NCBI GenBank assembly: GCA_910587375.1
Contig: CAJULR010000015.1
Coordinates: forward strand, 3,096 to 67,095
Source: Candidatus Gastranaerophilales bacterium
Lineage (GTDB): Bacteria > Cyanobacteriota > Vampirovibrionia > Gastranaerophilales > Gastranaerophilaceae
Length of the DNA stretch: 64,000 nt
Direction: 5' to 3'
The translations under genes and the position numbers were made by a program. Positions 58,188-64,000 of this stretch are shown piece after piece; position 1 is the stretch's first letter, and the number at the start of each line of letters is the position of its first letter. The notes beneath the pieces are model-generated. The model was not told the origin of the DNA and did not search any database. It saw only the letters and a program-made list of their open reading frames with translations.

Positions 58188-59012
58188 ATGAAAAAGATAG
58201 TAATCAAAATTTTCATATTTTTATTCGTAATGTCAAATATAGCGTGTTTTGAAGCCCTTGCAAAGAAGGTGGATGACGGCATTACTATGGAACATTCAAC
58301 AGAAGGCATTTATATTTTCAAAATGGACACAAAAAAGGTGGGAAATAAGATAAAACCTTATGTTGCAGAAAAATTAACCACGGTGTCTGATGTTTACAGA
58401 AACAATGAAAACTACACACTTGTCGCAAATGGCGGCTTTTTCGACATTTTAACGGGAGACGCCGTTTCATATGTTACAATTAACGGAAAAGTTGTGGAAA
58501 CGCCTTTTTCAAACATGAAATTAATCCAAAACGCAGGCAGAACAAACCGCCTGGAGGCCATTTTAAACAGAGCAGAATTTAGAATTTTGCAAGATGAAAA
58601 AGGCAAATTATCCTTCGACATTGATAACCATTTTGCCCCCGTAGAAGAAGGTAAAACCATTAAACACAGCCTTCAGGGCGGGCCTTTTGTATATCCTACT
58701 ATGAATCTTGAAAAAGAAAGTTTTCTCAAAAAAGTTGATAATAAAATTGCCTTCCAATCTGCCGATGTCCTTAAAAGACGGGAAAGAACGGTATTGGGGC
58801 TGAAAAATGAAATTTTATATCTTATAATATTTACAAACCAAAATAAAGTGAGCATGATTGAAATAAGAGATTTTTGCAAAAAAATGAAGTTTGATAAGGC
58901 GATGGCGCTGGATGGCGGCGCTTCAACCTCCGTAAATTACAGAGATGTTGAAATTTATTCAAACACAGGGCTTCAAAGAAGGGTGAAGAGCTTTCTTATC
59001 GTAGAAAAATAA
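58188..59012 (+). CDS. secreted phosphodiester glycosidase (NAGPA domain)
   Basis: 274 residues. Signal peptide (MKKIVIKIFIFLFVMSNIA then FEALAKK) with type I cleavage after ALA likely. The NAGPA fold is marked by NGGFFDILTGDAVSYVTINGKV, GGPFVYPTMNLE and the conserved MALDGGASTSVNY. Related enzymes remove GlcNAc caps from phosphodiesters or act in exopolysaccharide turnover. It starts directly after the lptF/G stop, so it belongs to that envelope operon. Confidence 0.82.
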   Translation: MKKIVIKIFIFLFVMSNIACFEALAKKVDDGITMEHSTEGIYIFKMDTKKVGNKIKPYVAEKLTTVSDVYRNNENYTLVANGGFFDILTGDAVSYVTINGKVVETPFSNMKLIQNAGRTNRLEAILNRAEFRILQDEKGKLSFDIDNHFAPVEEGKTIKHSLQGGPFVYPTMNLEKESFLKKVDNKIAFQSADVLKRRERTVLGLKNEILYLIIFTNQNKVSMIEIRDFCKKMKFDKAMALDGGASTSVNYRDVEIYSNTGLQRRVKSFLIVEK

Positions 59013-59087
59013 TTATGCCAAAATCCGCATTCATTGCGGGGCGCAACCATTGCGGATTTACAGAAAAATTTAAGGAGAAAATAATCA

Positions 59088-59618
59088 ATGGATGAAAATA
59101 AAACAACAGAAGAACAGACACAGACTGAACAAGAAATAAAAAAGGCTGAAAATCCAAATAAAATAACCGTTTTCGAGATTTTGGTTCTCCTTCTTGTGAT
59201 TTTGTGTATAGGACTTTTCATTTCGCCAAATTTCTTAACAAAGCTTGAAAACAGAAAATATGCCCAAATTCAAACAAACGCAAGCATTTTCACATCAAAA
59301 GCTTTAAGCGAATTTTCAACAAACCCGAAAATGAAGGCCTCTGTAATCTCTAAAAAGCTGACAGAAGAGCTAAATGCGGTAAATAAAAACCCGCTTTCAA
59401 AGAAACAGCCTGCATATAGCCTGAAAGAAAGGTGCGAAGGCTGCGTCGTTATTACACCTGATGACAAATTAAATTCAATTTCGGTTGAAGCATACAGTAA
59501 CGAAGCAGCGCTTCTTGTAAGAACCGTAATTCAACCGCCCTCTTTTGTAACCTACACAAGGGATTTGACGGTTCCAGATAAAAAAAAGAAAGCAAAAGAC
59601 AATAAAGATGGAAAATAA
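59088..59618 (+). CDS. small membrane-anchored protein, unknown
   Basis: 176 residues. Acidic Glu/Gln-rich start (~25 residues), one hydrophobic helix ITVFEILVLLLVILCIGLFI (with Glu in the fifth position of the helix, reminiscent of pilins but not placed after a leader), then a polar domain with one Cys pair (RCEGCVV) and a Lys-rich end. Possibly a pseudopilin-like or envelope protein. GGAG before the ATG. Overlaps the thioesterase gene by 11 nt. Confidence 0.6.
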   Translation: MDENKTTEEQTQTEQEIKKAENPNKITVFEILVLLLVILCIGLFISPNFLTKLENRKYAQIQTNASIFTSKALSEFSTNPKMKASVISKKLTEELNAVNKNPLSKKQPAYSLKERCEGCVVITPDDKLNSISVEAYSNEAALLVRTVIQPPSFVTYTRDLTVPDKKKKAKDNKDGK

Positions 59619-60045
59619 TCTCGAATATAAGGTGCAATACGCCGACACAGACGCATATGGCGTGGTTTGGCATGGAACATATTTAAGGTGGATGGAGGCA
59701 GGCCGCGTCGAATGGCTTTTTCAAAATGGCATTCGAATTGATGAACTGGCGCGGGATTTCGGCATTGTAATGCCCGTTGTTGATATAAACATAAAATATA
59801 AATATTCGGCAAAACTAATGAATAACGTGGTTGTTAGCACTGTTGTAAAATCCCACACCAGCGCCAGTGTTACGTTTGAGCAGATTATAAGAATTAAAGA
59901 AACAGGCAAAATCTGCACAGTTGCCGAAGTTAAGGCAACAGCTCTTGATAAAAACGGAAGAGTGATGAGGGATATAGCAGGGCTTATCGGCCTGAAAAAT
60001 GACCAAAATAAAATTGAAAATACACCCAAAAACCCGGTAGTATAG
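59608..60045 (+). CDS. YbgC/FadM-type acyl-CoA thioesterase
   Basis: 145 residues, hot-dog fold. YADTDAYGVVWHGTYLRWMEAGRVEWL contains the catalytic Asp (DTDxxGVVxHxxY) of the 4HBT family. Hydrolyses short acyl-CoA or acyl-ACP thioesters; in this operon it may serve lipid or envelope metabolism. It overlaps the membrane-protein gene by 11 nt. Confidence 0.9.
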   Translation: MENNLEYKVQYADTDAYGVVWHGTYLRWMEAGRVEWLFQNGIRIDELARDFGIVMPVVDINIKYKYSAKLMNNVVVSTVVKSHTSASVTFEQIIRIKETGKICTVAEVKATALDKNGRVMRDIAGLIGLKNDQNKIENTPKNPVV

Positions 60046-60112
60046 GGTTTTTGAGGCATTAGCAACTTTCGCGCTTTATGCGGTTTTAAAAGACATCTAA
60101 AAGGAAATTAAT

Positions 60113-60784
60113 ATGTTAAATACCATAAATCAATATTTTACAGACCTTGACACAGTAGGATTAGCCTTAAACTCTTGTATAGAAAGCTTTTTCCTTGTTC
60201 CGCCGCCGGATTTTTTACTTATAGCAATGGATTTAAAAACACCCCAAAACGCCCTCTATTACGCGCTTATATGCACATTGGCTTCCGCTGTGGGCGGTGC
60301 TGTGGGCTATTTTATCGGTAAATTTGGCGGAAGGCCCGTGTTTAACTGGCTTTTCAGCCTTTTAAGCAAAAACGGAGACAAAAAAGCCCACGAACAGTTT
60401 GAAAGAGTTGAAGCACTTTACAATAAATATGGCCCGCAAGCCGTATTTTTTGCGGCTTTCACACCAATTCCATACAAAGTTTTCACAATTGCAAGCGGCA
60501 TTTTAAATATGAATTTTTGGGCATTTATGGCCGCATCCGTTGTTGGGCGCGGAATGAGATTTTTCATTGTGAGTGCCGTTTTGATGATTTTCGGTGAAAA
60601 AATTAAAGACAATATTGAACTTGTAATATTCGGCGCAACTGCCGTTATTATCGCGTTTTTCTACCTTTTATATAAGAAAAGAAAAATGCTTGAAAATATT
60701 GAAAATAACCGCAAATTAATTGAAAGCAGCCCGCTTCCGCTTGAAAACCTTGAAGAAATTAAGGAAGAAACACTGATAAAATAA
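60113..60784 (+). CDS. YqaA/DedA (SNARE-associated) family membrane protein
   Basis: 223 residues. VPPPDFLLIAMDLKTPQNALYYALICTLASAVGGAVGYFIGKFGG and FFAAFTPIPYKVFTIASGILNMN are the conserved VTT-domain segments with re-entrant loops. DedA-family proteins move undecaprenyl-phosphate or phospholipids across the membrane. C-terminal cytoplasmic tail rich in Glu. Last gene of the lpt run. Confidence 0.9.
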   Translation: MLNTINQYFTDLDTVGLALNSCIESFFLVPPPDFLLIAMDLKTPQNALYYALICTLASAVGGAVGYFIGKFGGRPVFNWLFSLLSKNGDKKAHEQFERVEALYNKYGPQAVFFAAFTPIPYKVFTIASGILNMNFWAFMAASVVGRGMRFFIVSAVLMIFGEKIKDNIELVIFGATAVIIAFFYLLYKKRKMLENIENNRKLIESSPLPLENLEEIKEETLIK

Positions 60785-60837
60785 GCGCTATACGGCGTTT
60801 GTACGCAGTTTTTGACTATATATTATATTTCTTGTAA

Positions 60838-63315
60838 TTAGGGGTCAAACTCAATAAACGCAATGGTTTTAGGCAGTATTGTTTTATTTTTATAGACGAT
60901 ATTTTTGTCGCAAGCATTATATAAAACACCCTCTATACGGCCATTTTCACCAGGTTTTAAGCCATAAAATCTTAAATTCTGCGGTAGTTCTAAAAATTTC
61001 TTTGAAGATTTATTTTTGCCAAAAATTTTATTTGCTTCATTTTTTTCAAAATCTTCCCCACTTTCGTGTAAAGGCAAAACCTGCAACAAAATTGGTACAA
61101 CAGGCCCGTAAAAATTTTCGGTCAATCGCTCAATTTCAGGTATATCAAGGCTTAAGGCACATCCAAACCTCACCTCATGGTGCCCCAAGCACTGAAGCTC
61201 CGGAGTTTCAATCGGAGGGCCTGCAGGCACAAATCTTGCCTTATTCTTAGGCTCTGAAATCCTTGCAGTGCCTCGATGAAGAGCAATTTTTAATTCGTTT
61301 TTATAAACTTCATATTCATTTAAGCCTTCTGTAAAAACGCCCAAACCCTGCGCCATACACCATCTTTGCATTGGATAAGAATTTGTTTTCAGCTCTATTC
61401 TTGGCTTTACGGGCATATTATCGAGCAAAAAGCAGTCAGGGTCGTGTTTTCTTTCAATATATCCAAAAGCGTCTTCTGCAAACGTAGTGTCTATAGGGTT
61501 TTTCAGTTTTACACGCGCTTGAATTTTTTGATTTTTCTTGTTATTATTGAATTTCGCCCTAAATTCAAAAAATTCTGATGAATTTGAGAGAAAAACATCC
61601 AATTTAAAATTGCCTTCAAACAAAAGTCTTAAAGCCGCTCTAACGGGGCCTTTTTCAAGAACTTTAGCCCCTAAAAGCTCTAACGACACAGGATTAGACC
61701 CCGGAGCAAAATTGTAACTATCCCCAATATCTTTTGTCACAAGGATTTTCAGGGCGTCAGAATATTCAACATTTTTCTTTTTATCATACAAATTTATGAT
61801 AAATTTACCATTTGCACGGCTCAAATTCAGTTCCAGTCTGCCATTTGAAATTTTATTTTCGCTAATATCAAGGCTTGAAGGGGTTTCCACGTTTTCAAAC
61901 AGGCTATAAGACATAGCAGGCAAGGCTTTAGCGTTTATTAAGTACTCATACCCTTGTAAGTATTGTTCTGTCACGGGGATTTGCCTTGTGTCATAAAGGA
62001 TTTCGTCACTGAAATGCTTAAATTTCCTTACCAATTGGGCATTACAGAGCTTAAAATCAGTTATAACGCTTACCGGGCCTGAAAATTCAAAGTTTGAAAA
62101 GTTGAACAAAACAAATTTTTCAAAAGATTTTTTGGAATTTTTATTTTTAATTAGGTTAATACCAGCTTCATTCAAGGGTTTTATGTCGTTTGTACGTTTA
62201 AAATCCCGAATTAATCTTTGTTTTATCCCGTCACAAACCTGAGAAACCTTGTTAAATCTGGCTTCCACGCACCTGTGAACTTCATCTGTCGAACACCCGT
62301 AAATTGAATCATGGGCGTGGTTTTTAATAAGTTCTTTAACCACATAATCCAGACTGGGCTTATATTTTCCGCCAAAGAAAAAATTAAAAGGCTCAACAAT
62401 TCTGAATAATTCCCACTGAAGCCTTGCATTTAAGGCCTTTTGCGGAATTCTTGAAGAGTAAACCCCAGGCAAAATGTAGGTTTCGGTGTTATCCAAAAAT
62501 TCACCCTCAAGCGAAAGCCCGGAATGCTTAACATTTTTAACATATTCAAAAGGCGAAGCCAGTTTTATTTCATAATCCGCCCCGATTTTTGCAAGCTCTA
62601 AGTTCACATTTTTAACCAATTCAGCCGAATTTAAAAGGCCTGCTAAATGATCAGCCCCGACAGGCAAAAGCAGCATATTAGAAGAATTTTGGGCAATTTT
62701 ATCCAAAATCCCTACTAAAGTTTTAACACCGTTTCGAAATTCTTTAGAACCCGGCGAAAACCCGCTTATATTGTGCAATACATCCATAAAATATCCGACA
62801 GGAAGTTTTGTCGTATTTACGCCGTTCATTTTAAAATTATTTTGCGGCAAAGGCGGAAGCCCGCGCCAGGCAAGGGCATACTGGATATCAAAACTCTTTA
62901 GAATGTCAAAAATGCTTCTTGAATGCCCAAAAGTGTCAGGTAAATACCCTAAAAACTCGCTCTCTCCAAGGTTTTTAGAATATTTAAAGCCAAGAGAAAT
63001 ATTTCTTATCAAAGAAATTCCGTTTACAAGAAAATTATCGGCGCTAACATAGAAAGGGCCTATATAAAGACGTTTTTTTTCAATTAAATTCCGCACCAAA
63101 TCAAGTTTTTCGGGGCGAAATTTCAGATAATCTTCTAAGGCCGCCGTCTGTCCGTCAAAGTAAAAACAAGGCATAGAGCCAGATTCAAGCTCATCCAAGA
63201 TTTCATCAAAAACTTCTAAAAGCCTTAAATTAAACTCTTCCTTTGTTCTATACCATTCCCTGTCCCAGTGGGTGTGAAGGTACGCTATTACTTGTTTTTT
63301 GCCCGATTTTCCCAA
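60838..63315 (-). CDS. GH38 alpha-mannosidase
   Basis: 825 residues, no signal peptide, so cytosolic. LHTHWDREWY (residues ~13-22, zinc ligands), LGYLPDTFGHS (catalytic nucleophile Asp ~146) and KNHAHDSIYGCSTDEVH (second zinc motif) are intact; the C-terminal beta part carries MAQGLGVFTEGLNEYEV and GHHEVRFGCAL. Cleaves alpha-mannosidic linkages, usually after import of mannosylglycerate or N-glycan pieces. No transporter or phosphotransferase is next to it in the window. Confidence 0.9.
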   Translation of the reverse strand: MGKSGKKQVIAYLHTHWDREWYRTKEEFNLRLLEVFDEILDELESGSMPCFYFDGQTAALEDYLKFRPEKLDLVRNLIEKKRLYIGPFYVSADNFLVNGISLIRNISLGFKYSKNLGESEFLGYLPDTFGHSRSIFDILKSFDIQYALAWRGLPPLPQNNFKMNGVNTTKLPVGYFMDVLHNISGFSPGSKEFRNGVKTLVGILDKIAQNSSNMLLLPVGADHLAGLLNSAELVKNVNLELAKIGADYEIKLASPFEYVKNVKHSGLSLEGEFLDNTETYILPGVYSSRIPQKALNARLQWELFRIVEPFNFFFGGKYKPSLDYVVKELIKNHAHDSIYGCSTDEVHRCVEARFNKVSQVCDGIKQRLIRDFKRTNDIKPLNEAGINLIKNKNSKKSFEKFVLFNFSNFEFSGPVSVITDFKLCNAQLVRKFKHFSDEILYDTRQIPVTEQYLQGYEYLINAKALPAMSYSLFENVETPSSLDISENKISNGRLELNLSRANGKFIINLYDKKKNVEYSDALKILVTKDIGDSYNFAPGSNPVSLELLGAKVLEKGPVRAALRLLFEGNFKLDVFLSNSSEFFEFRAKFNNNKKNQKIQARVKLKNPIDTTFAEDAFGYIERKHDPDCFLLDNMPVKPRIELKTNSYPMQRWCMAQGLGVFTEGLNEYEVYKNELKIALHRGTARISEPKNKARFVPAGPPIETPELQCLGHHEVRFGCALSLDIPEIERLTENFYGPVVPILLQVLPLHESGEDFEKNEANKIFGKNKSSKKFLELPQNLRFYGLKPGENGRIEGVLYNACDKNIVYKNKTILPKTIAFIEFDP

Positions 63316-63415
63316 AACTTACCCTTCAAAAATATACACCATATTTTAACATATTCAACATATAATTTTCCATTTTTTAGGGGAGCTTTAAAAAAGTAAA
63401 ATTGGCTATACTATT

Positions 63416-63715
63416 ATGGAAGAAATAAAGATTCCCCATCGGAATTCCCCAATAATTATGAATAAAAAGCTTGTAAAACGTATAGAGATTGAAATCTTAA
63501 ACTGTAAAAAACAAATGCGGGAGCTTGAACCTCATATAGGGTCAAATGCTTCAGCTGCAGAAGTTTATAACCGAACGCTCATAAAAAAAGCAATTCTTGT
63601 GGACAGGTATAAAAAATTAATTCACCCGGAACCTTTGGCAAGAAAAATTGCAAATCTTTTGAAATTCAAAAAAAGCAAAAAGCTTATCTGTGACTACTTT
63701 CCAAATGGATGTTAA
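63416..63715 (+). CDS. small basic hypothetical protein
   Basis: 99 residues, helical, Lys-rich (KKLVKRIEIEILNCKKQMRELEPHIG; LARKIANLLKFKKSKKLICDYF). No family known to me. A -10-like TATACT (63407-63412) is only 3 nt before the ATG at 63416, so translation more likely starts at the ATG at 63458 (85 residues). Divergent from the mannosidase by 100 bp. Confidence 0.45.
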   Translation: MEEIKIPHRNSPIIMNKKLVKRIEIEILNCKKQMRELEPHIGSNASAAEVYNRTLIKKAILVDRYKKLIHPEPLARKIANLLKFKKSKKLICDYFPNGC

Positions 63716-63833
63716 GCTTTGTTAAGCACATAAAACAAACATCTAAAAGTATACTGTGAAGATAAATCTTGAAGTTTGGTGTTAAAACATTTAAAACAAG
63801 GCCTTAAGGCAAAAATAAATAAGGGTAAATAAA

Positions 63834-63854
63834 AAAGGGCTTTATTAGCCCTTT
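63834..63854 (-). terminator. terminator of the gene entering from the right edge
   Basis: AAAGGGCT (63834-63841), loop TTATT, AGCCCTTT (63847-63854); read leftward it continues into TTTTTATTT. It overlaps the stop codon of the partial gene. Confidence 0.7.
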
Positions 63855-64000
63855 AAATTTTGTAAGTATCCTCTTTTGTGTAAGTAGTAATGTGGTTTTT
63901 GACTAGCATTTGTAAGGCCTTATTTAAAGAAGTGCCTTTTTCTTCTTTTCTCTCTTCTCTCTTTTTTAATGTGGGTTTGGTTTTTTTGTGTGGTTTTCTC
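63853..64000 (-). CDS. C-terminal fragment of an unknown protein
   Basis: On the minus strand from the right edge, 48 codons end at TAA (63855-63853). The readable end is lysine-rich (KKREERKEEKGTSLNKALQM) followed by LVKNHITTYTKED. Only the tail is visible, no family call. The stop leads straight into the hairpin terminator, which supports it being a real gene end. Confidence 0.45.
   Translation of the reverse strand, partial: RKPHKKTKPTLKKREERKEEKGTSLNKALQMLVKNHITTYTKEDTYKI

Noticed and set aside
1..64000. tRNA, rRNA, tmRNA or prophage genes
   Set aside because: Scanned intergenic spaces for GGTTCGAATCC-type T-loops and phage structural or integrase genes by eye and found none; a covariance search (tRNAscan-SE, Infernal) would be decisive.

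Overview
The window is low-GC bacterial chromosome with almost continuous coding on both strands, no rRNA or tRNA that I can see, and no photosynthesis genes. The gene set points to a Gram-negative-type cell envelope: an LPS heptosyltransferase-like gene at the left edge, an lptB-lptF/G pair, a periplasmic phosphodiester glycosidase and two prepilin-like proteins. A cyanobacterial-style lysA-cdaA pair sits beside a non-photosynthetic lifestyle, with an Etf pair, a K+-dependent membrane pyrophosphatase, a single-gene alpha-mannosidase and several proteins with disordered N termini rich in Q, P and N. My best guess is a gut-type non-photosynthetic cyanobacterial relative (Melainabacteria/Vampirovibrionia, Gastranaerophilales). 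That is inference from gene content, not from a marker gene.

Region by region. 1-5.2 kb: LPS glycosyltransferase (partial), then a one-carbon/cell-wall run (MetE-like methyltransferase, CooC-like ATPase, FolD, alanine racemase, glycine-cleavage H protein). 5.4-10.1 kb: a ribbon-helix-helix regulator, a divergent GH77-like glucan enzyme, and an accessory stretch of small genes. In that stretch a two-gene membrane cassette is bounded by a 15-bp direct repeat and a cysteine-rich small protein follows. 10.1-18.7 kb: housekeeping (cytidine deaminase, MBL hydrolase, CdaA, LysA, AI-2E-type permease, radical SAM protein, CobO, MCE/MlaD protein). 18.9-22.2 kb: a very large glycine-rich pseudopilin whose N terminus has been lengthened in frame by a cluster of palindromic repeats. 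22.3-26.0 kb: small DNA-binding proteins, tandem thymidylate-kinase-like genes, a membrane protein overlapping miaA. 26.0-32.2 kb: a 196-bp near-perfect palindrome, a Q/P-rich membrane-anchored protein, a pseudopilin, and two tandem paralogous large membrane proteins sharing the same upstream element. 32.3-44.5 kb: EtfBA, DnaJ-like, YitT, amino-acid binding lipoprotein, H+/Na+-pyrophosphatase, YjbQ, a small divergent HTH module, peptidase, RNA methylase, GpsA. 44.6-53.3 kb: giant coiled-coil protein, Udg4-Prs-GlmU operon, IlvD. 53.5-64 kb: putative HExxH protein, FabI, a HigBA-like toxin-antitoxin pair, the Lpt operon with glycosidase, thioesterase and YqaA, and a GH38 mannosidase.

The most unusual signal is a pair of matching small loci at 34.3-34.5 kb and 51.4-51.7 kb. 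Each encodes a 24-residue hydrophobic peptide with a very strong Shine-Dalgarno sequence, with the hydrophobic codons lying inside a hairpin. Each has a second hairpin downstream and then a convergent promoter of identical layout (TTGAAA, 16 bp, TATAAT) on the opposite strand, aimed back over the peptide gene. This is the layout of a type I toxin-antitoxin locus (Ibs/Sib-like). The copy in front of ilvD could alternatively be an Ile/Leu/Val-rich leader peptide.
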